Positions 56,107 to 64,000 of a stretch of 64,000 bases of DNA are shown here, piece by piece (positions within the stretch are counted from its first letter, which is position 1; every line of letters starts with the position of its first letter). The DNA is from Reyranella sp. Lineage in GTDB: Bacteria > Pseudomonadota > Alphaproteobacteria > Reyranellales > Reyranellaceae. Made by a program: the position numbers and the translations under genes. The stretch spans positions 1 to 64,000 of the forward strand of contig NZ_JAUSBN010000056.1 of assembly GCF_030651995.1 (NCBI RefSeq), in the 5' to 3' direction. The notes under the pieces are model-generated. The model searched no databases. It saw nothing but the letters and a program-made list of their open reading frames with translations, and had not been told where the DNA came from.

Positions 56107-57198
56107 TCATCGGCGAGGTGGAGCGCCGAACGGATAGACCAACGTCGTCGACGCTGGCAAGGCAGCCGGACCAGAATCGTCTCTCTTGTCGACAGCGTCC
56201 CGCCGCTTCTTCTCCGCGTCGGCGAGAGCGGCTTCGGCATCAGCAAGGGCCTTGAGCTGATCGGCAATGCTCTTCTGGTCGGTCAATCCCTGGGTCACGC
56301 CGGCTACGACACCGCTCAGAATGGCGGGTGCTATCTTGGCGATGCCCAGTAGCTCGGAATCGCGCTCCAAATCGTAGCCGCTTGCGATGCCGTCCTTTAT
56401 GGCAATCGTGACCTTCTGATTTGCCAAAATCGTCTGCGGGACAGGAACGGCAATGGCCTCCCGGGACGGCACACTGATTGGCTTGGTGGCGAGCGTTGCC
56501 CCGTCGGCCGATGACACGCGGATCACGCGCGAGGTCATCGCGCGGACACACACGCCGGTTTGGCAGTTCGCCAAACTGGCCGGCTGCGTTTCCTGTCTCT
56601 TCCTGAGGGGGCTCGGATTCAGCCAGTCTTCGTCAGCCATCTGAACCGTCAGGCTGATCGCATGACCGCCGGTCACAGCCGGACGAGCGGCCGTCGCCCG
56701 TGCCAGGGCGGCATTTATGGCTTTATCGACACGTAGGGTGTCGTCCCTGGACAGCGGATCGAAAGTATCCTCGAAGATCGCGGGATTCTCCTCGAGGAAT
56801 GACCTCATGCCACCCTTCACGCCAACCCGGCCGGCGGTCTTGGCGAGTTCCTCGATGATGGCCAACAGCTTCGCCTCCGATTCGGACGACACGGAGATCA
56901 GAAGGCCGGTCGCCGGATTGGCCGTCAGCTTCATGTTCTCCTTGTTGAAGGGTGACGGCTGCAAGCGGGCGACCAACATCCCGACCGCCGGATCGGCGAC
57001 AATCTGCGGTTCTTCGATCGCCAGACCGACGACGTCCCCCCTTCCCTTGAAGACCTTCACTGGCACGACCGCCTTGGGTAGCGAATAGGGGAGACCCGCC
57101 AACGCCAGCTGCCCTGGCCTCGGTGTCTCGAATGGACCGCTGGAAACCGCCGCGCAACCAGTCGCGACGAGACTAATCGCAAACGCTATCATCCGCAT
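56107..57198 (-). CDS. Putative lipoprotein of unknown function
   Basis: A 363-residue protein. The start RMIAFAISLVATGC carries a lipobox with the lipidated Cys14. The mature part is mixed, with FDPLSRDDTLRVDKAINAAL in the middle, a beta-rich stretch, and a coiled-coil-like tail (KALADAEAALADAEKKRRDAV). I do not know a family. The ATG follows GGGAGGAG. It lies 28 bases after the peroxidase and is the last gene of the minus-strand five-gene run. Confidence 0.6.
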   Translation of the reverse strand: MRMIAFAISLVATGCAAVSSGPFETPRPGQLALAGLPYSLPKAVVPVKVFKGRGDVVGLAIEEPQIVADPAVGMLVARLQPSPFNKENMKLTANPATGLLISVSSESEAKLLAIIEELAKTAGRVGVKGGMRSFLEENPAIFEDTFDPLSRDDTLRVDKAINAALARATAARPAVTGGHAISLTVQMADEDWLNPSPLRKRQETQPASLANCQTGVCVRAMTSRVIRVSSADGATLATKPISVPSREAIAVPVPQTILANQKVTIAIKDGIASGYDLERDSELLGIAKIAPAILSGVVAGVTQGLTDQKSIADQLKALADAEAALADAEKKRRDAVDKRDDSGPAALPASTTLVYPFGAPPRR

Positions 57199-57226
57199 TT
57201 GGAACTCCTCCCGATCTGATGAAGGT

Positions 57227-58795
57227 TCAGGGCTGGTTTGCCGGATCGTCGACAGGGCTGAGCTCGCCCGTGGCAGTGCCGCCGGCGGCAATCTCCAGCA
57301 AGTCGCTGAACCCGAACGACTCGTCTGCGCCGGGCAAGATGAGCCCATGGAGGGGCTGCCCGAGGCGCCAATGCTTGTTCCGGGACAGGATGCTTTCGGG
57401 GTCGCCCTGGAGCAGGCCGATGAACGTCTCTGCGACCAGCCGACTGCCGAGCGGACCGAGATGCGCGCCGCCATGGAGCACTTCCGCTTCCTTCAGGATG
57501 TAGTACCAGAGCGGCGTGCTCACGTGCAGGCCATGCTTTTTCGCGGCCTTGCCGTCGTCGCTACCGGGATCGCCGATCTGTGCGGGTGTGAGCGACGCTA
57601 TACCCATGAAATTCGCGAGATCCTGCGCCGACGGCAGCATCATCTTCACGCCACGCCGCAAGTTCATGACCGCGAGGCTGCGCATCGCCTTTTCCTGCGG
57701 GGTCGTGGGCGGCACCGGGGGCGGCGGACCGATATCATGCAGTGCGGGCGTAAGGTATGGATCGATGTTGCGGCTGAGATTGAGTGGCACACCGGTAGCG
57801 CCAAAATCTGCGAAGCGCCGCCAATCGATGATCCAGTCGGACGGCAATGTCGGCTTGTTGGCCGGCCCGACACCATCCGTCCCGAGCGCGCCGGACTTCG
57901 CCGTGAACAGGAACAGCAAATCGAAAGTCGCCGGATCGAAGATCCGGTTGTGGCTGTACTCCTCGCGCACCATCGAATGCCCAAGGCGATAGGCGGCGGT
58001 TGAGAATTCGACCGGCATATAAGGCTGGCCGCAACTTCCGAAAGTCTCAAACCGGAAGAAGTGGCGGCCATCGCGCAGCACCGCCTCGACATCGTTGACG
58101 TCGCAGATCTTCGTCAGGAAGTCGCGAATCACCATTGCCTGGTAGAGGTCGACCACAGCGCGGCGTGCCGTATCGAAGAGGTCGTCTTCGGCGACGGTGC
58201 CCGCCAACCGGTCGACGATCGCGTTGTGGAACCGCAGGAAGGCAACATGCGTCTGTGCCACAAGCAAATTCTCGTCGTTTCTCTCGTCACCGATGATCGC
58301 CATGCCCTGCGGATTTCGCGGCAGGTCGTGCGGCAGCCCCGCTTTGATGGCTTCCTTCCCTCCAATGGTGGTCCTGCCGAGCAAGAGCTTCGCATGGCCC
58401 GGGCTATGCCGGTCGTAAAGCGACGGTTGCACTCGCGGCCCCAGGCCGTAAACACTGTCAAGATCGAGCCGCGGCGTGCGAAAGTTCATGATCGCCGTCG
58501 GATCCTGAGAAACCTCCGCCAGTGTGGTCGTATCGAGCGTGATGTCATGATCGATGAACTGGCCGAGATAGGTAAAGCACGCCGGAATGTTGGCGTTATC
58601 TCTCGCGGGGTCGCTTTTCTTCTTGTCCACCATTGCGAGTCCGAGGTCGATCAGCGCGTCGTCGGGCGCGGCGAATGGCGATGTTAATTCCGGAACCATG
58701 CGGCCGAATCGACCGGCTCGGAACGACGTGCCTAGCGGCGGAACCACATCGTGTCGTGGCTGATGACCGTGAGTGCCTGGCTTGGTATCGGGCAT
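57227..58795 (-). CDS. Animal-type haem peroxidase family protein
   Basis: A 522-residue member of the peroxidase-cyclooxygenase superfamily. The distal His is in LGQFIDHDITL (His83), GDERNDENLL (169-178) is the conserved Arg/Glu region, and the proximal His is in YRLGHSMVREEYSHNRIF (His273). I see no signal peptide from the ATG at 58795, which follows GGGGAAGG; a longer reading adds 34 residues without one. Bacterial members may make oxidants or act on fatty acids. It sits between a CRP-type regulator and a lipoprotein gene. Confidence 0.88.
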   Translation of the reverse strand: MPDTKPGTHGHQPRHDVVPPLGTSFRAGRFGRMVPELTSPFAAPDDALIDLGLAMVDKKKSDPARDNANIPACFTYLGQFIDHDITLDTTTLAEVSQDPTAIMNFRTPRLDLDSVYGLGPRVQPSLYDRHSPGHAKLLLGRTTIGGKEAIKAGLPHDLPRNPQGMAIIGDERNDENLLVAQTHVAFLRFHNAIVDRLAGTVAEDDLFDTARRAVVDLYQAMVIRDFLTKICDVNDVEAVLRDGRHFFRFETFGSCGQPYMPVEFSTAAYRLGHSMVREEYSHNRIFDPATFDLLFLFTAKSGALGTDGVGPANKPTLPSDWIIDWRRFADFGATGVPLNLSRNIDPYLTPALHDIGPPPPVPPTTPQEKAMRSLAVMNLRRGVKMMLPSAQDLANFMGIASLTPAQIGDPGSDDGKAAKKHGLHVSTPLWYYILKEAEVLHGGAHLGPLGSRLVAETFIGLLQGDPESILSRNKHWRLGQPLHGLILPGADESFGFSDLLEIAAGGTATGELSPVDDPANQP

Positions 58796-58899
58796 GGACC
58801 TTCCCCTCAGTTGTGCCCGCCAAGAGTGTGCGAGCAGGGGGAGTTTCCAGAAGTACGCGTCTTGGATATGTGGCGTTTCCCACATTCGGACGCACAAAA

Positions 58900-59586
58900 C
58901 TATTGACCGACGACTTCTGCCTTCAACTGCGCGATATTGAGAATACGGATCTGGCGACGACTTGTTTCGATGACTTTCTCTACTTCCAGGCGACTGAACT
59001 CGCGCGTCACCGCCTCTCGATGCGATCCTATTCGCGACGCGATCTCGTAGTGCGTCGGAGCCGGACTGATCGTGACGCCTCCATGCACGACAACCCCCCG
59101 CGTCGTCACGAGGCGCAGGAGTTCCCGTCGCACCCGTTCCCTGACGGCAAGAGCGCTCACTTCCACGACTCGCTCGGACATCGCACGCATCTTTGCCACG
59201 AGCAGCTCGATCAGACTGATGGCGAGACCGTTGTTCCTGACGAGAGCTTCATGAAACTGGGCCGCACGCATCCGCGCCAGAAGGCAATCGGTCTGAGCTA
59301 CCGCAGTCGCCGAACGGGGAAGCCGGTCAATCGCCGAGAACTCTCCGAAGATTCCACCATCGGATATGTCATGGAAGATGACCTCACGCCCCCCTTCCGT
59401 GTAACTGGCGATCCGGACATTGCCGGAGAAGACGAAGAATATGTCGTTCGTCTCCTCGTGCTCACTCAATATCTGTGCGTGTCGCTGATAGGCGCGCACC
59501 GTGCACATTGAGGCAATGTGTCTCAACTCACTCTCCGGCATGTCCTCGAACAGAGAGATGATGCGGAATGTTGGGACCGGATCCAC
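58900..59586 (-). CDS. CRP/FNR family transcriptional regulator
   Basis: A 228-residue regulator. The cyclic-nucleotide-binding domain keeps the key contacts IFGEFSAIDRLPRSATAVA (the Glu and Arg-Ser that hold the phosphate and ribose in CRP). The C-terminal winged helix has THYEIASRIGSHREAVTREF, the recognition-helix pattern. No Cys cluster typical of FNR is seen, so cAMP is the better ligand guess. Start is GTG with AGAGGGGG upstream. It begins 26 bases after the cyclase gene. Confidence 0.9.
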   Translation of the reverse strand: MDPVPTFRIISLFEDMPESELRHIASMCTVRAYQRHAQILSEHEETNDIFFVFSGNVRIASYTEGGREVIFHDISDGGIFGEFSAIDRLPRSATAVAQTDCLLARMRAAQFHEALVRNNGLAISLIELLVAKMRAMSERVVEVSALAVRERVRRELLRLVTTRGVVVHGGVTISPAPTHYEIASRIGSHREAVTREFSRLEVEKVIETSRRQIRILNIAQLKAEVVGQ

Positions 59587-59612
59587 GCGCTGTGCCCCCT
59601 CTTTGGAAGTCC

Positions 59613-62600
59613 TTAGTGGGAATGGGGGGAGGTGGATCCGGCGAAACCGTCGCCGGAGATTGCGGGAAGGAGGCTTTCCGCCTTACCCTTGAACCTCGCT
59701 GCTTCCGCATGATCGCTTTTCCACATCGCTACTTCCGCCAACATTCTGTAGGTCTGCGCCAGCGCAGGCTTCGCCCCGAGCTTTCGGCCAAGCGCCAGCG
59801 CCGCAGCGAGCAGGCGATGGATTTTCGAGAAGGCCTTCGGACTTTTCGCCATTTCCACCACCGCCAGAGCCCTCAACGCCATCAGCTCAACGCCGCGATA
59901 TCCACGCGACTGAGCCGCCTGCAAAGCGGCCTCCGCCTCCGCTTCCGCCGCTGCGTGACGACCCAGCCCCGATAGCGCGATCGCTAGATACGCTCTAGCC
60001 GCATTGGTCGCTGCTCCCTGGCCCAAATGGGTCGCTTGGTCGACCAAAGGGTCCAACAACGCAGCGGCTTCTTCATAACGACCGGCAATTGCGAGTGCGC
60101 AACCCAACTGGCCGCCGACCACGGGCACATAAATGTCTACAGCATGATCGCGGCACCGGCCGAGACCGACTTCCAGACTGCCGATCGCGGAGTCTGTTGC
60201 CCCCCGGTACAGCGCGGTTAGTCCCTTTGCATAGGCCGTGGCGATGTCATCGTATGCGTGCTTTGTCAGAAGCGAACTATGCTCGGCATCCGCGATGCAG
60301 CTGCCTGCCTCGTCAAAGCGTCCCAGCGAGGCCTGTGAAATCGCTAACATGCTCAAGCACATCACACGCGTCGTGCCGGGCGTACCGAAGCGGGTCAAAG
60401 CATGTCGCCCGCGCAACCGATCGCAAGGGATCGTCAGAATTCTTGCGGCATTGGAAAAATCGCCTCCGGCGTAATACGCTTGGCCGAGCGTATACTCAGC
60501 GAGAACACGCAGCGGTTCGAAACTGGTTGCAGTGACTTTCGGAAGGGCGGGCTTGCAAATGGCAATGGATTCCGAGGGCGATCCGGCGAAGTTGAGTGCG
60601 GCTGCTCGAAACAGGCTGGACATCAAGCGGCGGCGTTCATCGCCGATCTCCTCGGCAATTGCCTCGGCTTCGACGGCATGAGCAATCCATTTGGCTAGTT
60701 GCGAAGTGGCGCTGAAGACTGTCCGGAGCTGAAGTCTGAGATCAATGGAAGTTTCGATGGCTTCCCGATCTCTAGGGACATAGTCAAGGAACGAAATTGC
60801 TTTCTTCAAGAACGTCTCGGCGTCTGCATAAGCAGAGCGATCCAGCGCCCTGGCACCGGAGATACGGGAATAGAGAATCGCTTCTCGCCATTCCTGTGCT
60901 TCAGTCGCGTGATGAGCTAGGACTTCCGAATGCTCACGCGTGTGGTCGGCAAGTAGTGCCAGATGGGCTCTCAACGCTCGCCCATGCAACTGCCGCCGGT
61001 GATCCCGTATCAAGGAGCCATATGCAACCTCCCGAACGAGATCATGGGGGAACTCCAAGGCCATTTCGTCCGAATTGGAGGAGTTCAACAGCAATTGAGC
61101 GGCGTCGAGTGAACTCAGAGCCTCGGCGATTTCCGAAGCACCTGCATCGCTCATGGCCGACAAAAGAGGGCGCGTGACACGCTCGCCTATGACAGCGGCC
61201 GAGCGGAGCAGTTTCTTGGCTGGCGCCGGGAGCCGATCAATGCGGGCCGCAATGATCGCCTGAACGGTCGACGGGATACCCACAGATTTTACATCCACGA
61301 CGAGCCGATAGTCGCCTTCGTCGCCCGCCAATGCCGCAGACTCGACCAAACGCCGGACAATCTCTTCCACGAACAACGGCACACCACCGGTTTGAGTGAC
61401 TATTCTCTGCTTCAAGTTGAGGAGACTGGGATCGGTGCCGACGAGCGACGCCAGGATCGTGTTCGTCGCTTCGTGATCGAGAGGGCCGAGAACGAGATCG
61501 GTAGCGCCGGGGACACTGGCCCATGGCGAGATGTGCTCGGGCCTCGTCGAGCCAATGAAGAATAGGCACCGCCCGGAAAGCGCCCTCGCAACGCCTTCCA
61601 GAACACTTGCCGATTCTGCATCAATCCAATGCAAGTCTTCGACGAGAACGACCAAAGGACGCTGGGCGGCGGCGGCGAACAAACACGTCAACGCCTCGAT
61701 TGTGCGTCGCCGCCTGAAAAGGGGCTCCGCGTCGCGCCACTCCGGTGTCTCTACGGAAAGATCGAGCAACGTACTCAATGCCTCGACGAAGAACTTTGGC
61801 ATCTCAGGCACGCTCGCCTGTACACAAGCGATCGCGCCGCGAATGGCATCGGGCGGATCCGCATCCCCGAGATTCAGTGCAGAGGTGGCGAGCGTCTTGA
61901 GGGTGCTGTAGGGCGTGGTGCGATCGATCGACTCACATTCAGCTTCCACGACAGACCAATCCGCCGCGAGGAGCTCCGACACGAATTCCCTGACCAACCG
62001 CGATTTCCCGATTCCCGGCGGTGCGACCACTGTCAGCGCCCGACGGGCGCCGCCTATGACCTCATCGGCAAGGCCCCGCAGTCTTTCGATTTCGCCGGTG
62101 CGTCCAGCGAATTGCCTGGCTCTCCGATTTCGACGCGCGAACCAGCGAGTTACGCGACGACGACCCGTGACTTCGAAGGTCCGCACCGGTTGCGACACGC
62201 CTTTCGGAACGTGCATCACCGGCGGCGAGAAGTCGAAGTAGGCCGATACGAGCTTCTGCGTTTCTCCGGAGATAAGAACGGTGCCTGGTTCCGCAAAGGA
62301 TTCCAGACGGCTTGCCAGATGCACGGCGGGTCCCGCCGCGTCGTATACGACGGAGAAATCAGTCGCCACGGGCCGCACCATGACCTCGCCGGAATGCAAT
62401 CCCGCGCGTGACGTATAGGGAGCCATCCGCCGAAGCGAAGCGACGATTTCAAGCGCTGCCAAGCAGGCATGAACAGCGTGATCGTCGTCCGCATCAGGGG
62501 CACCGAACAATGCCATCGCCCCGTCGCCCTGCTCCTTACAGAAGGTACCGCCGAATCGGCGGACGACCTGCCTCATGACGGTGAGTGGCGGCGCCAATCG

Positions 62601-62915
62601 ATCCCAAGCGTCTTCAGGATCGAGTCCGTCGATCATCGCGGTCGAACCCACGATATCCACGAACAAGATGGTGACGAACTTCCATTCGTAGTCTCCCGCG
62701 AAGGGGTTTGCCGCCGCCTGCGCCGCAAGGATTTCGCGGATCTGCATGCCGACCGGCTGTTGCGGCCTCTGGGCGGATCTGCCGATCTGCCCCGGGTTCA
62801 GCCTGATCCCACACTGCGAGCAGAAATTGGCATCAGAGGATGCCTCCTTCGCGCACGATGGGCAGCGCAACACCGAATGCGGTGTAGTGACGCCGTGAGC
62901 TTCCGGATTACGCAC
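59613..62915 (-). CDS. Class III adenylate/guanylate cyclase with AAA-type ATPase and TPR domains
   Basis: A 1100-residue fusion: an N-terminal zinc ribbon (CPSC at 18-21 and CSQC at 32-35), a class III cyclase (about 75-250), an AAA-type NTPase with P-loop APPGIGKSR (298-306) and VVLVEDLHWID, and TPR-like helices in the last 400 residues. In the cyclase the metal ligands Asp87 and Asp131 and the base-selecting Lys127/Asp192 are there, but the transition-state Asn of the VN.A.R motif is His199 (VHLASR), with Arg203 kept. Start is GTG. It is encoded directly upstream of a CRP-type regulator. Confidence 0.9.
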   Translation of the reverse strand: MRNPEAHGVTTPHSVLRCPSCAKEASSDANFCSQCGIRLNPGQIGRSAQRPQQPVGMQIREILAAQAAANPFAGDYEWKFVTILFVDIVGSTAMIDGLDPEDAWDRLAPPLTVMRQVVRRFGGTFCKEQGDGAMALFGAPDADDDHAVHACLAALEIVASLRRMAPYTSRAGLHSGEVMVRPVATDFSVVYDAAGPAVHLASRLESFAEPGTVLISGETQKLVSAYFDFSPPVMHVPKGVSQPVRTFEVTGRRRVTRWFARRNRRARQFAGRTGEIERLRGLADEVIGGARRALTVVAPPGIGKSRLVREFVSELLAADWSVVEAECESIDRTTPYSTLKTLATSALNLGDADPPDAIRGAIACVQASVPEMPKFFVEALSTLLDLSVETPEWRDAEPLFRRRRTIEALTCLFAAAAQRPLVVLVEDLHWIDAESASVLEGVARALSGRCLFFIGSTRPEHISPWASVPGATDLVLGPLDHEATNTILASLVGTDPSLLNLKQRIVTQTGGVPLFVEEIVRRLVESAALAGDEGDYRLVVDVKSVGIPSTVQAIIAARIDRLPAPAKKLLRSAAVIGERVTRPLLSAMSDAGASEIAEALSSLDAAQLLLNSSNSDEMALEFPHDLVREVAYGSLIRDHRRQLHGRALRAHLALLADHTREHSEVLAHHATEAQEWREAILYSRISGARALDRSAYADAETFLKKAISFLDYVPRDREAIETSIDLRLQLRTVFSATSQLAKWIAHAVEAEAIAEEIGDERRRLMSSLFRAAALNFAGSPSESIAICKPALPKVTATSFEPLRVLAEYTLGQAYYAGGDFSNAARILTIPCDRLRGRHALTRFGTPGTTRVMCLSMLAISQASLGRFDEAGSCIADAEHSSLLTKHAYDDIATAYAKGLTALYRGATDSAIGSLEVGLGRCRDHAVDIYVPVVGGQLGCALAIAGRYEEAAALLDPLVDQATHLGQGAATNAARAYLAIALSGLGRHAAAEAEAEAALQAAQSRGYRGVELMALRALAVVEMAKSPKAFSKIHRLLAAALALGRKLGAKPALAQTYRMLAEVAMWKSDHAEAARFKGKAESLLPAISGDGFAGSTSPHSH

Positions 62916-62953
62916 GACGCGCTACCGCGTCCTGCATATCGGACGCTGCGAGA

Positions 62954-63553
62954 TCACGGCTTTGTGCTTGGCGGCACGAAGCAAAGGGCTTTGCCGTACC
63001 AAAGCTGCTGGGCCTCGTCCTTATGGATATAGAGATGGGCTCCCTTTTCGTCCTCGCTCACCTTGACGCAAATAAAGAAAGCCATCGGCCAGCCGAGCCC
63101 AGGCTTGCCGTTGAAAGTCTCTGCGCAGTTTTCCTGCATTCCCGCCTTGAACTGTCTTCTCTCGTCGGCGGGAAACTCGGCGGCGTCCTGCCTGAATTGT
63201 CCGGGCGTACTCTGCTTTGGATCGGGGAAGTACGGGTTGTTCGCATCGCCCTCCGCCGGCGCCACGAAACCGGAGAACTCGTAACACTCCAAATCTTTTC
63301 CAAACTTACAGCGAAGCACTTCGATCGTAGCTTTGATGTGCTGGGCATCAAATTTGGTGTTCAGTTCGTGAGTCACTTGTGCATGTCTCGCGCCCAGAAT
63401 TTCCAAGGTTGGATTCCCAAGGCTTTCGAGTAGGAACGTTCTGAGCCGCGCCGGCATCGGCGCGCTTTCGACCTGCTTGATCGCTTCCGCGCGAGTTTGT
63501 CCTCCGAACGCGAGTCTCTTGAGAATTTCGAGTTCTGAGTGGCCTGTGCTCAT
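62954..63553 (-). CDS. Hypothetical protein, first gene of the cyclase operon
   Basis: A 199-residue soluble protein with no signal peptide. It starts HSELEILKRLAFGGQTRAEA and has acidic, beta-prone stretches (ECYEFSGFVAPAEGD, AFFICVKVSEDEKGAHLYIH). No family is recognised. The ATG has GGGGAGG in front and lies 12 bases after a 10-bp inverted repeat. It ends 38 bases before the cyclase gene, so cotranscription is likely. Confidence 0.6.
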   Translation of the reverse strand: MSTGHSELEILKRLAFGGQTRAEAIKQVESAPMPARLRTFLLESLGNPTLEILGARHAQVTHELNTKFDAQHIKATIEVLRCKFGKDLECYEFSGFVAPAEGDANNPYFPDPKQSTPGQFRQDAAEFPADERRQFKAGMQENCAETFNGKPGLGWPMAFFICVKVSEDEKGAHLYIHKDEAQQLWYGKALCFVPPSTKP

Positions 63554-63564
63554 GTTCGCCCTCC

Positions 63565-63614
63565 CCGTGTGGATTACTCGATCTTATCAACGTATTCGAG
63601 CGTCATCCACACGG
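63565..63614. promoter_or_regulatory. Perfect 10-bp inverted repeat upstream of the five-gene run
   Basis: CCGTGTGGAT (63565-63574) and ATCCACACGG (63605-63614) are exact complements, 30 bases apart. Inside, CTCGA faces TCGAG. The pair covers the bases directly before the ribosome-binding site of the first gene. It could be an operator or an mRNA hairpin; no protein is tied to it. Confidence 0.5.
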
Positions 63615-63729
63615 CACATGCACATTTGGCTGGCCGCGATCGATTCTTAAAATGAGCGTCCACTCAATACACTAGGCGCGACTAGGCCAGCCCGTCGTCC
63701 ATCCCGCCTTTAACCATCTGCTTCCGGCC

Positions 63730-64000
63730 CTACCCTCGCCGCACCAGCGTGCGGTGAGAAACAAGGCAGAGGATGCCCGCGATGCCCATCGCGGTCGTCA
63801 TCGGCGCGATGGTGCCATCGAAGGTCTGCCCGACGATGGCGCCGAAGATCGCGCCGGCGCCGAACGTCATGACGCCCATCAGCGACGACGCCGTGCCCGC
63901 CATGTGCGGGTAGTGCTGCATCGCCATCGCCGTCGAATTGGGTGCGATCAGGCTCAGCGTCGCGATCTGGAAGACCATGCAAACCAGGAAGGGCCACAGG
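63730..64000 (-). CDS. Bcr/CflA-type MFS transporter, C-terminal part (5' cut by window edge)
   Basis: The last 89 residues of a multidrug transporter. The stretch NSTAMAMQHYPHMAGTASSL is the conserved helix-10/11 segment of Bcr/CflA efflux pumps, followed by MGVMTFGAGAIFGAIVGQTF. The gene continues beyond base 64000. It ends 112 bases before a segment with no coding support (63615-63729), and lies on the same strand as the cyclase run, upstream of it. Confidence 0.85.
   Translation of the reverse strand, partial: LWPFLVCMVFQIATLSLIAPNSTAMAMQHYPHMAGTASSLMGVMTFGAGAIFGAIVGQTFDGTIAPMTTAMGIAGILCLVSHRTLVRRG

Overview
The window is a high-GC chromosomal segment from an alphaproteobacterium. The run ffh-rpsP-rimM-trmD-rplS-leuC-leuD-leuB, the pair dapF/ftsY, ftsK beside an aminotransferase, and the many GTG/TTG starts fit the Rhodospirillales or a Reyranella-like lineage. 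That placement is inference from gene order and style, not from a search. I saw no rRNA, tRNA, CRISPR array or prophage. The only mobile-element remnant is the end of an IS30-type transposase at the left edge, which stops inside a REP-like arm.

Layout. 0-10 kb: IS30 tail, 2OG-oxygenase-like gene, hemC, M48 lipoprotein, TusA-like protein, pgk, NUDIX, then a minus-strand block of yciB, ftsY, dapF and a glycosyltransferase-like gene, followed by a DSBA-type isomerase and a CPBP protease. 10-20 kb: SRP, ribosomal and tRNA-modification genes run into leucine biosynthesis, then a HerA-like ATPase. 20-28 kb: TIM-barrel protein, GST, rpe, pheA, cytochrome c, a HisN-like phosphatase, a GNAT enzyme and a Cpx-like operon (Spy/CpxP-like protein, response regulator, histidine kinase) with a perfect CpxR-type box in front.

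28-34.7 kb is the most unusual stretch: two divergent units. One holds three glycosyltransferases, two of them resembling fungal Mnn9/Anp1 and Mnn1-type enzymes. The other holds a PqqD-like protein, an HprK-related kinase, a 90-residue twin-arginine peptide, a GT2-TPR glycosyltransferase and a small secreted protein. It looks like a peptide or surface-glycan modification locus. 34.7-39.3 kb: acyl-CoA dehydrogenase, DMT exporter, hisB-hisH, DUF4239 protein. 39.5-47.5 kb (minus): aminotransferase, ftsK, pqiB-pqiC-pqiA behind a good sigma-70 promoter.

47.6-50.9 kb is a nitrogen module: P-II, amtB, P-II on the minus strand and a TorF-type outer-membrane protein on the plus strand, separated by two perfect back-to-back sigma-54 promoters. 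51-56 kb: UbiH-type monooxygenase, a membrane protein, an MFS transporter, a COG0523 metal-binding GTPase and a WD40 protein. 56.1-63.6 kb is a five-gene minus-strand run: unknown protein, class III cyclase-ATPase-TPR, CRP/FNR regulator, animal-type haem peroxidase, lipoprotein. It is probably a cyclic-nucleotide-controlled unit and has a 10-bp inverted repeat just before its first gene. The right edge cuts a Bcr/CflA-type transporter.

Several intergenic gaps hold large palindromes of three kinds. One is a REPIN-like family seen at four places, which sits inside operons (leuD/leuB, regulator/kinase) as well as between them.
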